Position numbers and translations under genes: made by a program. 64,000 bases of DNA from Thiodiazotropha sp040506705 (GTDB taxonomy: Bacteria > Pseudomonadota > Gammaproteobacteria > Chromatiales > Chromatiaceae), in the NCBI GenBank assembly GCA_040506705.1, contig JBEVWG010000016.1, positions 62,001 to 126,000 on the forward strand. The letters run 5' to 3'. The notes under the pieces were generated by a model. The model was not told the DNA's origin. It saw nothing but the letters and a program-made list of their open reading frames with translations, and searched no databases. This document shows, one piece after another, positions 35,431 to 44,887 of this stretch. Position 1 is the first letter of the stretch. Each line of letters opens with the position of its first letter.

Positions 35431-36339
35431 ATTAAACTTATCTTTACACAGGGGCCGTCCATCACTACCCGTTTGGTGGTGGCTGCGCTCCTCTCCACTT
35501 CATTGATGGTTCTGGATCATCGGTATAACCACCTGGAATCACTACGCTCCGCCCTGTCTGTACTACTCTATCCAATCCAATACCTTGCCAGCCTGCCTCT
35601 ATTGCTGAGTGAATCGGCCAGTGAAGCCATCGTCAGTCGCTCACAGCTAGAGGAACAGAGGGATAGCCTGCATCTGGAAAACCTTCAATTACGCGCCAGG
35701 CTACAGAAGTTTGAGGCTCTTGAGGCTGAAAACATGCGCTTAAGAGGCCTGCTTGACTCCTCCTTCAAGGTTGGCGACCGGGTACTGATTGCTGAACTGA
35801 TCGCTGTCGAACAGGATCCTTTCCGTCAACAGGTGTTAATCAATAAAGGCAAAAGCTCAGGTCTGTTTGAAGGACAGCCTGTTCTGGATGCCAATGCAGT
35901 CGTTGGCCAGGTAACCCATATCAATCCATTTAACGCCAGTGTTTTATTGATCACCGATGCAGCGCACGCCTTACCTGTTCAGGTCAATCGAAACGGTCTC
36001 CGCACCATTGCGCTCGGCACAGGCTTGATCAACAGGCTGGAACTACCCCACCTACCCAATAATGCCGATATCCAGGTAGGTGATCTGCTGATCACCTCAG
36101 GTCTGGGGGGAGGATTCCCCCCCGGTTACCCCGTAGCGGAAGTGATAGAGGTACGACGAGAACCCGGACAGCCTTTCGCATCAGTGATAGCCCAGACCAC
36201 GGCCCATCTGGACAGGATACGTGAAGTACTGTTGGTCTGGACCCTCGATCCCAGTGTCTCTATTGCTGAATCCAGGGTAGTTACACCGCCCTCCAATGAG
36301 GCTGTAGATACGACTTCTGAAGCCGAGGAGGCTGAATGA
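35431..36339 (+). CDS. mreC: Rod-shape-determining protein MreC (ATT start)
   Basis: A bitopic inner-membrane protein that links MreB to PBP2 and RodA. From ATT at 35431 the product is 302 residues and begins KLIFTQGPSITTRLVVAALL, matching the usual MreC start (E. coli MKPIFSRGPSLQIRLILAV, from memory). A membrane helix (about 14-34), a coiled coil (about 65-105) and two beta barrels with ITDAAHALPVQV and GDLLITSGLGGGFPPGYPVA follow. Starting at TTG 35473 would cut off the conserved residues before the helix. The stop overlaps mreD as ATGA. Confidence 0.9.
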   Translation: MKLIFTQGPSITTRLVVAALLSTSLMVLDHRYNHLESLRSALSVLLYPIQYLASLPLLLSESASEAIVSRSQLEEQRDSLHLENLQLRARLQKFEALEAENMRLRGLLDSSFKVGDRVLIAELIAVEQDPFRQQVLINKGKSSGLFEGQPVLDANAVVGQVTHINPFNASVLLITDAAHALPVQVNRNGLRTIALGTGLINRLELPHLPNNADIQVGDLLITSGLGGGFPPGYPVAEVIEVRREPGQPFASVIAQTTAHLDRIREVLLVWTLDPSVSIAESRVVTPPSNEAVDTTSEAEEAE

Positions 36340-36824
36340 TCGGTCAATCTCCAAGCCGTAACTCCGTTATCTATATAACCCTGCTTGCTGGATTCATTCT
36401 CACCATCATGCCACTTCCCGAATGGGCAAACGCCTACCGTCCGCAATGGGTTGCTCTGATACTGATCTATTGGTGCATGCAACGTCCTGAACGTATCGGA
36501 GTAGGTGTGGGATTTACCACCGGCTTTTTGCTGGATGTGCTCACTGGCACCCTGCTTGGTCAACACGCTTTAGGTTTTTCTGTCATCGCCTACATCATGT
36601 TAAGACTGCATCTACGGGTAAGGGTCATGCCATTGCGGCAACAGGTATTCACCATTTTCATACTGTTACTGGTTGAACGACTGCTCGCACTTTGGTCTAC
36701 CGGAGCTGCCAACTATCCAACCCCCTCACTCTGGTACTGGGTTACACCGCTAATCAGTACTTTGCTCTGGCCCTGGGTCTATATTCTATTGCGGGATATC
36801 AGCCACCGCTTTAATGTCAGTTAA
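36336..36824 (+). CDS. mreD: Rod-shape-determining protein MreD
   Basis: 162 residues, about five membrane segments, ATGA overlap with mreC, and the family's ...LDVLTGTLLGQHALGFSVIAY core near residue 65. Third part of the MreBCD complex in the inner membrane. Confidence 0.93.
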   Translation: MIGQSPSRNSVIYITLLAGFILTIMPLPEWANAYRPQWVALILIYWCMQRPERIGVGVGFTTGFLLDVLTGTLLGQHALGFSVIAYIMLRLHLRVRVMPLRQQVFTIFILLLVERLLALWSTGAANYPTPSLWYWVTPLISTLLWPWVYILLRDISHRFNVS

Positions 36825-36827
36825 CCT

Positions 36828-38672
36828 ATGCCTCAATCCTCAATCAAGGACTATCTGCACGAGAGCCAGCTCTTCCTGGGACGGGCAATCGTCTCCAGCA
36901 TCCTGGTTATCATCGCCCTGGGGGTACTGGTTGGCAGACTTTTTTTTCTCCAGGTAGAGAATCACGAACACTTCACCACCCTATCTCAGGATAATCGGGT
37001 AAAACTTGAGCCTCTGCCTCCAACCCGAGGTTTGATCTTCGATCGTAATGGCACCATCCTGGCGCAAAACCTGCCTGCCTATAGCCTGGAGATCGTCCCG
37101 GAAAAGACCAAGGATTTACAGACAACAATCGACCGTCTGAGTGAAATCATCACCATCAGTGAGGATGATATCCAGCGTTTTCACCGCTTACGCAAACAGC
37201 GCCGACGTTTCGACAGCATTCCCATCCGAGTGCGTCTGCAGGAAGAGGAGGTTGCACGGATCGCTATCCATCGCCACAGATTTCCCGGTGTGGATGTCAA
37301 AGCCACCCTGCTTCGAGACTATCCACAAGGAGTTCAGACAGCTCATTTGTTGGGATACGTTGGCCGGATCAATGAAAAAGAGCTGCTGCAGATCGACACC
37401 AGCAACTACAGTGGCACAGACTTCATCGGCAAGAACGGCGTCGAAAAGAGCTATGAAAGCATGCTGCATGGCCAGGTAGGCCTGCAACAGGTGGAGGTCA
37501 ACGCCAAAGGACGGGTGCTTCGGGTACTTGAAAATCAACCCCCTCAGCCTGGCGACAACCTGCAGCTATTTCTGGATATGGAGCTGCAATCCACCGCCCT
37601 GGAGGCTCTGGGAGAGTACAACGGCGCTGTGGTGGCGATGGATATTGAAACCGGGGGGGTTCTGACCCTGGTGAGTAAGCCGGGTTACAACCCAAACCTT
37701 TTTGTTGATGGCATCAGCAGCAAAGCTTACAGAGCACTGGAATCATCCCTGGATAATCCTCTGTTTAATCGCGCCATAAGAGGGCAGTATCCTCCCGGCT
37801 CCACAGTTAAGCCATTTATTGGCCTGGCTGGTCTGGAGTACGACGTGGTTGGCTTTCACCAGGAGACCTACTGCCCTGGTTACTACCAATTACCCGGCAA
37901 GGAGCACAAATACCGAGACTGGAAAAAGTGGGGCCATGGAAAAGTCGATATGCATCAGGCAATCGTGCAGTCCTGCGATGTCTACTACTATGAGCTTGCC
38001 AGAACACTGGGGATCGACCGGTTGCACGAATTTCTCACTGGATTCGGTTTCGGAATCCCTTCTAAAGTTGACCTGGATGGTGAGTTGTCAGGATTGATGC
38101 CAAGTCGTGATTGGAAACAGAGTAAACGTCGCGAACCCTGGTATCCCGGAGAGACATTGATCGTCGGTATCGGTCAAGGCTACTTTCTGGCCACCCCACT
38201 CCAATTGGCGTCCGCAACCGCGACCCTTGCTAACCGGGGACATCGAATTCGACCAAGGGTGGTTGCAACCATTGAAAGTCCGGATAAGGTTAAAAGGGAG
38301 AGCCCGAAGATTGAAGATGTTTTACATCAGCTCGATCCGGAGCATTGGAACCAGGTGATCAGTGCCATGACTGACGTGGTCGAGGGTCAACGGGGTACAG
38401 CGAGATCCATCAGAAGCAACGAATATCGTATAGCCGGTAAAACAGGTACTGCGCAAGTATTCAGCGTCAAACAGGATGAGGAGTATGATGAGGAGAATAC
38501 CGCTAAACGAAAGCGGGATCATGCACTGTTTATCGCCTTCGCACCTGTTGAATCACCTAAAATAGCAATCGCTGTGGTGGTGGAAAATGGCGGCCATGGG
38601 GGATCGGTAGCAGCGCCGATTGCGCGTAAAGTTATGGACAGTTATCTGCTGAAAAATCAACAGGATCAATAG
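36828..38672 (+). CDS. mrdA: Penicillin-binding protein 2 (elongasome transpeptidase)
   Basis: 614 residues: one N-terminal membrane helix, a dimerisation (pedestal) domain, then the transpeptidase with active-site PPGSTVKPF (SxxK, near residue 325), SCD (SxN position, in VQSCDVYYYE) and KTGTAQ (near 540). Makes cross-links during cell elongation with RodA. It is 3 bases after mreD and overlaps rodA by one base. Confidence 0.97.
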   Translation: MPQSSIKDYLHESQLFLGRAIVSSILVIIALGVLVGRLFFLQVENHEHFTTLSQDNRVKLEPLPPTRGLIFDRNGTILAQNLPAYSLEIVPEKTKDLQTTIDRLSEIITISEDDIQRFHRLRKQRRRFDSIPIRVRLQEEEVARIAIHRHRFPGVDVKATLLRDYPQGVQTAHLLGYVGRINEKELLQIDTSNYSGTDFIGKNGVEKSYESMLHGQVGLQQVEVNAKGRVLRVLENQPPQPGDNLQLFLDMELQSTALEALGEYNGAVVAMDIETGGVLTLVSKPGYNPNLFVDGISSKAYRALESSLDNPLFNRAIRGQYPPGSTVKPFIGLAGLEYDVVGFHQETYCPGYYQLPGKEHKYRDWKKWGHGKVDMHQAIVQSCDVYYYELARTLGIDRLHEFLTGFGFGIPSKVDLDGELSGLMPSRDWKQSKRREPWYPGETLIVGIGQGYFLATPLQLASATATLANRGHRIRPRVVATIESPDKVKRESPKIEDVLHQLDPEHWNQVISAMTDVVEGQRGTARSIRSNEYRIAGKTGTAQVFSVKQDEEYDEENTAKRKRDHALFIAFAPVESPKIAIAVVVENGGHGGSVAAPIARKVMDSYLLKNQQDQ

Positions 38673-39802
38673 TGGCTAAGCCGCACATTACATTCCACGA
38701 CTCTCAACCAGCCAAGGCCTATGGTCTTCTGGCCTGGCTGCATATCGACTTACCCTTGCTACTGTCGTTGTTGATGCTGGTCGGTGTCGGACTGACAATT
38801 CTGTTCAGTGCCGGAGATGAGGAGATGATCCTGCTGCAGAAACAGTTGGTTCGCCTGGGTTTCGGATTCACTGTTATGGTCATACTTGCTCAAATACACC
38901 CTGATAATTTCCGCCGATGGTCCCCTTGGCTGTATGGCCTGGGCATTCTATTTCTGATTTCGGTCATTCTGTTCGGTGAACTCGGTAAAGGGGCGCAACG
39001 CTGGCTCGACCTCGGTTTTGTTCGTTTCCAGCCCTCGGAGATGTTCAAACTCACACTGCCAATGGTGATTGCCTGGTATCTGGCAGAAAAACGGCTTCCC
39101 CCAAGCCCATCAAGATTGATTACAGCAGCCTTGTTCACCATTATCCCGGTGCTGCTCATCGCAAAACAGCCAGATCTTGGCACTGCCCTATTGGTAGGAT
39201 CAGGTGGCGCGTTTGCCCTTTTTCTGGCGGGCATCAGTTGGCGCCTGATTTTTATCGCCGGCGCACTCATGGCGGCCATGGGTCCCCTTGCCTGGTACCT
39301 GATGCACGACTACCAACGGCAACGTGTACTTACTTTTCTCAACCCGGAGAGTGACCCCCTTGGTACGGGCTATCACATTATCCAGTCCAAAATAGCCATC
39401 GGATCAGGAGGGATCAGCGGTAAAGGCTGGCTGAACGGTACTCAATCCCATCTGGAATTCCTCCCAGAAAGACATACTGATTTCATTTTTGCAGTTATCT
39501 CGGAGGAGTTCGGATTAGTCGGAATCATCGCCCTGCTGATCCTCTATCTATTTATCATCCTAAGAGGGCTATATATCGCCTCCCAGGCCCAGGATACCTT
39601 CGGTCGCATTCTCGCAGGCGCATTATCACTGATATTTTTTGTCTATCTTTTTGTGAATGCGGGAATGGTTACCGGTTTACTACCTGTTGTGGGTGTACCC
39701 TTACCCTTGATCAGTTACGGCGGCACATCCCTGGTGACCATTTTGGCAAGCTTCGGTATGCTGATGTCCATACAAACACACAAAAAATTGCTACCAACAT
39801 AG
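38672..39802 (+). CDS. mrdB: Rod-shape-determining glycosyltransferase RodA
   Basis: 376 residues, about ten membrane segments, a SEDS-family peptidoglycan polymerase partnered with PBP2. Typical blocks: GKGAQRWLDLGFVRFQPSEMFKL, KQPDLGTALL, and LPLISYGGTSLV near the end. GTG start inside the stop region of mrdA (TAGTG), indicating coupled translation. Confidence 0.96.
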   Translation: MAKPHITFHDSQPAKAYGLLAWLHIDLPLLLSLLMLVGVGLTILFSAGDEEMILLQKQLVRLGFGFTVMVILAQIHPDNFRRWSPWLYGLGILFLISVILFGELGKGAQRWLDLGFVRFQPSEMFKLTLPMVIAWYLAEKRLPPSPSRLITAALFTIIPVLLIAKQPDLGTALLVGSGGAFALFLAGISWRLIFIAGALMAAMGPLAWYLMHDYQRQRVLTFLNPESDPLGTGYHIIQSKIAIGSGGISGKGWLNGTQSHLEFLPERHTDFIFAVISEEFGLVGIIALLILYLFIILRGLYIASQAQDTFGRILAGALSLIFFVYLFVNAGMVTGLLPVVGVPLPLISYGGTSLVTILASFGMLMSIQTHKKLLPT

Positions 39803-39804
39803 AT

Positions 39805-40818
39805 ATGAAGCAAATAACGACACAACTTATACTTGTTTTTCTCCTTAGCCTGAGCAACCTGGCCTGCGCCCATACGCCTCAGATGAGAGCTGAATATAAG
39901 GCTTTCGCTACGGAGATGGCTGACAAACATGGATTCAAGGCTGAAGAGGTTGAAAAGCTACTCATCGGCACCCGATACAGAGACGATATTATCGCTGCCA
40001 TCACACGACCGGCTGAATCCAAAGCCTGGCACCAGTATCGACCGATTTTCATCAAGCCAGACCGTGTGGCTGGTGGTTTAAAATTCTGGAAGGAGAACGA
40101 ATCGCTGCTGGAAAAAGCCAATCAAACATTTGGGGTTCCAGCAGAGATCATCGTCGCTATTATTGGGGTTGAGACCCGTTATGGGCGCCATACGGGCAAG
40201 TACCGGGTTGTCGACGCCCTCACAACCCTCGCTTTCGGTTATCCAAAACGCGCCAAGTTCTTCCGCCGGGAGCTTGAAGAGTTTCTGTTACTCAGCCGTG
40301 AAGAGCAGGTCGATCCGGCTGGCGCATTAGGATCTTATGCAGGCGCCATGGGTAAACCTCAATTTATTTCAAGCAGTTACCGTCAGTATGCCGTGGATGG
40401 CGATGGCGATAACAAGCGAGACCTATGGCACAATAATGCCGACATCATTGCCAGTGTCGCGAACTATTTCAAGGTACATGGCTGGAAGAAGGGTCAACCG
40501 ATCACTCGACAAGTCCATGGGTCCGATGCTCTACAACGCTATGTGGATGCGGGTATGAAACCGAGCATACAGGTTGCAGAGTTGCTTGCTGAAGGGGTCA
40601 AACCCCTCAACCAGGAACCACTCGACCCGGAAGCGTTGACCAGTCTGATCAAACTTGATGCCGGGAGTCAGCAGGAGTATTGGCTGGGTCTTCACAACTT
40701 CTACGTGATCACCCGTTACAATCACAGCAATCTCTACGCCATGGCTGCCTACCAGCTTAGCCAGGAGATCCTTGCTGCCAAGCGAGCAGCAGAAAAGGCT
40801 TCGTCCTCTAACCAATAG
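39805..40818 (+). CDS. mltB: Lytic murein transglycosylase B
   Basis: 337 residues, a signal peptide (about 1-22), GH103 fold with catalytic Glu in IIGVETRYGRHTG (near residue 121), LGSYAGAMGKPQFISSSYR and AVDGDGDNKRDLW. Cleaves glycan strands with 1,6-anhydro product. The residue before the Cys at position 22 does not form a good lipobox (NLAC), so it may be soluble in the periplasm rather than lipidated. Follows rodA by 2 bases. Confidence 0.95.
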   Translation: MKQITTQLILVFLLSLSNLACAHTPQMRAEYKAFATEMADKHGFKAEEVEKLLIGTRYRDDIIAAITRPAESKAWHQYRPIFIKPDRVAGGLKFWKENESLLEKANQTFGVPAEIIVAIIGVETRYGRHTGKYRVVDALTTLAFGYPKRAKFFRRELEEFLLLSREEQVDPAGALGSYAGAMGKPQFISSSYRQYAVDGDGDNKRDLWHNNADIIASVANYFKVHGWKKGQPITRQVHGSDALQRYVDAGMKPSIQVAELLAEGVKPLNQEPLDPEALTSLIKLDAGSQQEYWLGLHNFYVITRYNHSNLYAMAAYQLSQEILAAKRAAEKASSSNQ

Positions 40819-40934
40819 AGCTTATGGTGATGTTGTACTGTGTCGGGTGTAGGGAATTTCATCGGCTTTCATCAAACCAGTATTTTACGAGGTATGCTTT
40901 GCAGGACCGTAAGATTCGCCCGTGGATATAATCG

Positions 40935-41756
40935 ATGAAAACCAGTAGGTTTAATCTCATAGTATGCCTCTCTCTGTTGATCCTTGCAGGTTGCAGCAGT
41001 AGGCCCGGCATTCACTCAGATGGTGTCAGTCCTCACCATCCGCCACCTTCGGATATAGCGACTATTCCTGATGCTGTACCCAAGGACGAACCTAAAAGCA
41101 GATATGGCAATCCAGCCAGTTATGAGGTCTTTGGCAAACGCTACTACACCCTTTCCGAGAGTCAGGGTTACAGTGCCCGTGGCATAGCCTCCTGGTATGG
41201 CAGTAAATTTCATGGACGACGTACCAGCAGTGGTGAACCCTATGATATGTATGCCATGACCGCTGCCCACAAGACACTCCCTCTGCCCAGCTATGCACGT
41301 GTCACCAATCTCAAGAACAATCGCAGCGTGGTAGTTAAGGTTAATGACCGCGGCCCCTTCCACGACAATCGCCTGATCGATCTCTCCTACTCTGCCGCAT
41401 GGAAACTGGGCATCACTGGTGAAGGAACCGGCCTGGTCGAAGTCACAACAGTAGAGGCAGGCCAGCCAGAGCCTAAGCCACCCCGTATTGCCGCCCCTGT
41501 CAGCAAAAGGAGCGGCGCACTACCTGAACTGTTTCTGCAGGTTGGTGCATTCGGTGATTCAAATAATGCAAACCGGCTAAAAACCAGGTTAGAGGAACAA
41601 CTGAAGACCAGTGTACTCATACACGGCAATGATTCTCCAAACAACAGAGTCTACCGAGTACAGGTAGGACCTATTGCGAGTGTCGAAATGGCTGATCATC
41701 TCAGTCAGCGACTGAGTCAACTCGGTATTGAGAATCCCCATGTAGTGATTCGCTAA
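40935..41756 (+). CDS. rlpA: Septal-ring/RlpA-like lipoprotein, DPBB plus SPOR
   Basis: 273 residues. Lipobox LILAGCSS; double-psi beta-barrel lytic transglycosylase domain (about 75-165; GIASWYGSKFHGRRTSSGEP and VKVNDRGPFHDNRLIDLSYSAA) with the Asp and His of the family; C-terminal SPOR domain (about 195-273; FLQVGAFGDSNNANRLKTRL). SPOR domains bind denuded glycan at division sites. Confidence 0.95.
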   Translation: MKTSRFNLIVCLSLLILAGCSSRPGIHSDGVSPHHPPPSDIATIPDAVPKDEPKSRYGNPASYEVFGKRYYTLSESQGYSARGIASWYGSKFHGRRTSSGEPYDMYAMTAAHKTLPLPSYARVTNLKNNRSVVVKVNDRGPFHDNRLIDLSYSAAWKLGITGEGTGLVEVTTVEAGQPEPKPPRIAAPVSKRSGALPELFLQVGAFGDSNNANRLKTRLEEQLKTSVLIHGNDSPNNRVYRVQVGPIASVEMADHLSQRLSQLGIENPHVVIR

Positions 41757-41839
41757 GGAGCCACTTCACATCAAACAATATGAAACGCCCCGCCACTTCA
41801 CTACAATAGAACCAACTTAACGAATTAAATAAAACACCC

Positions 41840-42988
41840 ATGTATCAACTTGCGCAATATTTCAACCTCTCGCTCATATGGCTTGTAGCTCTAATCTCGC
41901 TACCCTTGCAGGCTGCCACCCCCTTACCAGCGCCTCCTGAGGTTTCTGCTACCGGCTATCTGCTGGTGGACTTTCACAGCGGTAAAATCCTTGCCGAACG
42001 AAATTCAGACAAGCGACTCGAACCGGCCAGTCTGACCAAGATCATGACCGCCTACACCATTTTTCGGGAGTTACAGCAGGGTAATATTAATCTCGAAGAT
42101 ACTGTGCTGGTAAGTGAAAAGGCCTGGCGCACACCAGGATCGAGGATGTTCATCGAAGTTGGCAAACGGGTCAAAATGTTAGACCTGATCAAAGGAATGA
42201 TTATTCAATCCGGCAACGATGCCTGTGTAGCACTTGCAGAACATATCGCCGGCAGTGAAAGCACCTTTGCTGAATTGATGAACAATCACGCTCAGCGCCT
42301 GGGAATGGTTGATACCCACTTTATGAACTCCACCGGGCTACCCCACAAAAACCACTACACCACGGCAGCTGATATTTCCAAGGTTGCCAGAGCGACGATT
42401 CATGAGTTTCCGGAATATTATCAATGGTACAAAGAGAAATCCTTTTTATTCAATAACATAGAGCAGCACAACCGAAATAAACTGCTGTGGCGGGATAGTA
42501 GCGTTGACGGCATGAAGACCGGCCATACCGAGGGAGCAGGATACTGCCTGGTAGCCTCTGCAATGAAAGAGAATATGCGCCTGGTCTCCGTAATTATGGG
42601 CACCAAAAGTGAAGAGGCAAGAGCCCAGGCAAGCCAAAGTCTGTTGAACTATGGGTTTCGTTTTTATGAAACCCACCAACTGTATGCTGCTGGTGAAGCA
42701 CTCAATCGGGTCAGGATCTGGAAAGGAGCGCGTGATAAGTTACCACTGGGTCTGAGTGAAGACCTGAATGTGACTATTCCCAGGCATCAATATAAAAACC
42801 TGGATGCAAACCTCGAGATCGAACCCAAGATCATGGCGCCGGTACAAGAGGGGCAATCTCTTGGAAAGGTCATGGTCACTCTGAATGGCGAACCGGTTAC
42901 CTCCGCCACTCTGATTGCTCTAAAGACAATCCCTGAAGGCAACCTCTGGCAACAGATAAAAGACAGCGCCCTTCTCTGGCTGGAGTAA
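41840..42988 (+). CDS. dacA: D-alanyl-D-alanine carboxypeptidase (PBP5/6 class)
   Basis: 382 residues. A signal peptide, active-site SLTK (PASLTKIMTAY, near residue 65), SGN (IIQSGNDAC), KTG (DGMKTGHTEGAGYC), and a C-terminal beta domain with an amphipathic helix (NLWQQIKDSALLWLE) for peripheral attachment to the inner membrane. Removes terminal D-Ala from pentapeptides. Standard rlpA-dacA-ybeD-lipB order. Confidence 0.95.
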   Translation: MYQLAQYFNLSLIWLVALISLPLQAATPLPAPPEVSATGYLLVDFHSGKILAERNSDKRLEPASLTKIMTAYTIFRELQQGNINLEDTVLVSEKAWRTPGSRMFIEVGKRVKMLDLIKGMIIQSGNDACVALAEHIAGSESTFAELMNNHAQRLGMVDTHFMNSTGLPHKNHYTTAADISKVARATIHEFPEYYQWYKEKSFLFNNIEQHNRNKLLWRDSSVDGMKTGHTEGAGYCLVASAMKENMRLVSVIMGTKSEEARAQASQSLLNYGFRFYETHQLYAAGEALNRVRIWKGARDKLPLGLSEDLNVTIPRHQYKNLDANLEIEPKIMAPVQEGQSLGKVMVTLNGEPVTSATLIALKTIPEGNLWQQIKDSALLWLE

Positions 42989-42992
42989 CCCG

Positions 42993-43259
42993 TTGGAAGA
43001 AGAAGAGACACTATTAAAATTTCCCTGTGATTTTCCCATCAAGGTAATGGGCAAGGCTGAACCGGGATTCGAGGCGATGGTGGTGGAGTTGATCAGTCGT
43101 CATGCTACGGGTATCACTGAGACAGCCGTCAACAGCCGTAGCAGTAAAGGTGGTAAATGGGTCTCGGTTACCGTTACCCTGCGTGCAGAAAGCAAGGCTC
43201 AGCTCGATGCAATCTACGTTGACCTTAGTGCCCACGAAAAAGTTGTCATGGCACTTTAA
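42993..43259 (+). CDS. ybeD: DUF493 (YbeD) family protein
   Basis: 88 residues, TTG start with GGAG 7 bases upstream. FPCDFPIKVMGKAEPGFE and the ferredoxin-like strand pattern are typical. Conserved between dacA and lipB. The function of the family is not established. Confidence 0.88.
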   Translation: MEEEETLLKFPCDFPIKVMGKAEPGFEAMVVELISRHATGITETAVNSRSSKGGKWVSVTVTLRAESKAQLDAIYVDLSAHEKVVMAL

Positions 43260-43264
43260 CTGCA

Positions 43265-43912
43265 ATGTTGCTGGTGAAGTCTCTGGGTATCCAACCCTAT
43301 GCCAAAACCTGGCAGGCAATGCAGGACTACACCAATCAACGAGGCCCTTCCACTCCCGACCAACTCTGGTTGCTTGAGCATCCCCCTGTTTTTACCCTTG
43401 GTCAGGCAGGCAAGCCGGAGCACCTGCTCAACCCGGGTGATATCCCAATAGTCAACAGTGACCGGGGCGGTCAAGTCACCTACCACGGCCCAGGACAACT
43501 CATCGCCTATCTGTTACTCGATCTACGTCGGGCTCATTTAGGTGTTCGCGGTCTGGTAACCCACCTGGAAGCCGCTGTAATCAGCTTACTGGCCGAGCAT
43601 AGGCTCAAAGCCAACGCCAGAAAAGATGCACCAGGGGTCTACATAGAGACCTCAAAGGTCGCCTCTCTTGGTCTGCGCGTACGCAGGGGATGCAGTTATC
43701 ATGGGCTCAGCCTCAATGTGGATATGGATCTCGAACCTTTCAGCAGAATCAATCCATGTGGCTATCCGGGGCTGCAGGTCACTCAGTTAGCTGACTTGAA
43801 TATAGATGCAGATTTACCCAGTCTTGGCCGGGAATTGGCACAACACTTGGCGGAGCGTTTAGGCTACACTCTCAGCTTCGTTGATCCGGATGAACCCAAT
43901 GAGTACGACTAA
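43265..43912 (+). CDS. lipB: Octanoyltransferase
   Basis: Transfers octanoyl from ACP to lipoyl domains. 215 residues with GGQVTYHGPGQL, the lysine of ETSKVASLGLRVRRGCSYHG and the catalytic Cys in INPCGYPGLQV. Overlaps lipA by 14 bases, given the start chosen for lipA. Confidence 0.96.
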   Translation: MLLVKSLGIQPYAKTWQAMQDYTNQRGPSTPDQLWLLEHPPVFTLGQAGKPEHLLNPGDIPIVNSDRGGQVTYHGPGQLIAYLLLDLRRAHLGVRGLVTHLEAAVISLLAEHRLKANARKDAPGVYIETSKVASLGLRVRRGCSYHGLSLNVDMDLEPFSRINPCGYPGLQVTQLADLNIDADLPSLGRELAQHLAERLGYTLSFVDPDEPNEYD

Positions 43913-44873
43913 AGACCTTCTACCACCTTCACGCACCCAACCAGAGAGTCATCAACGGGGTAAAACTAAACTTGCCCGTATTCCGGTAAAGGTCGAACCA
44001 ACCCAAACCACCCTGAGAAAGCCCAGCTGGATACGGGCCAAAGCACCTTTGGGCCGTGATGTGAGCCGCATCCGCCGAATACTGCGCGATAAAGGTCTAA
44101 GCTCTGTCTGCGAAGAGGCTGCCTGCCCCAACCTTGGGGAGTGTTTTCAGCATGGCACAGCAACTTTTATGATCATGGGGGATATCTGTACCCGGCGCTG
44201 TCCATTTTGCGATGTGGCCCACGGCAAACCCCAACCACTGGATCAACAAGAGCCACAACAACTTGCTGAGGCAATCTCTGCGATGGCGCTCAAATATGTT
44301 GTGATTACATCGGTGGATCGGGACGATCTTCGTGACGGGGGGGGCGCCCATTTTGCACAATGCATCGCAGCGATACGCGAACAGATGCCACTAACCAAGA
44401 TTGAGATCCTGGTCCCGGACTTTCGAGGACGTGAAGCACAGGCCCTAAAGCCACTACTTGAGTCAGCACCGGATGTCTTCAATCACAATCTTGAAACTGT
44501 GCCTCGCCTCTATCGTCAGGCCCGCCCAGGTGCTGACTACCAAGGCTCACTGAATCTGCTGATGCAATTCAAACAGGAGCAACCCAAAGTCCCAACCAAA
44601 TCGGGACTGATGCTGGGGCTGGGAGAACAACAAGAAGAGGTTCTGCAAGTATTGCAGGATCTTCGCAAGCATGGCTGTGAAATGCTTACTCTGGGTCAGT
44701 ATCTACAACCCAGTCGTGACCACTTACCTGTGGATCGGTTCGTCACCCCAGAGGAGTTTGCTGAACTGGGGAAAATGGCAGAAGAGATGGGCTTCACCAG
44801 TGTCGCCAGTGGACCTATGGTGCGCTCGTCCTACCATGCTGACCTACAAGCAAATCCACTACTCAACACCTAA
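43899..44873 (+). CDS. lipA: Lipoyl synthase (radical SAM)
   Basis: Inserts two sulfurs into octanoyl groups. 324 residues from ATG 43899 (43890 ATG and 43881 TTG also in frame). The N-terminal auxiliary cluster CEEAACPNLGEC and the radical-SAM CTRRCPFC (CxxxCxxC) are intact; the C-terminal RSSYHADLQ completes the auxiliary cluster ligand set. Confidence 0.96.
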   Translation: MSTTKDLLPPSRTQPESHQRGKTKLARIPVKVEPTQTTLRKPSWIRAKAPLGRDVSRIRRILRDKGLSSVCEEAACPNLGECFQHGTATFMIMGDICTRRCPFCDVAHGKPQPLDQQEPQQLAEAISAMALKYVVITSVDRDDLRDGGGAHFAQCIAAIREQMPLTKIEILVPDFRGREAQALKPLLESAPDVFNHNLETVPRLYRQARPGADYQGSLNLLMQFKQEQPKVPTKSGLMLGLGEQQEEVLQVLQDLRKHGCEMLTLGQYLQPSRDHLPVDRFVTPEEFAELGKMAEEMGFTSVASGPMVRSSYHADLQANPLLNT

Positions 44874-44887
44874 CCACAGATAACAGA

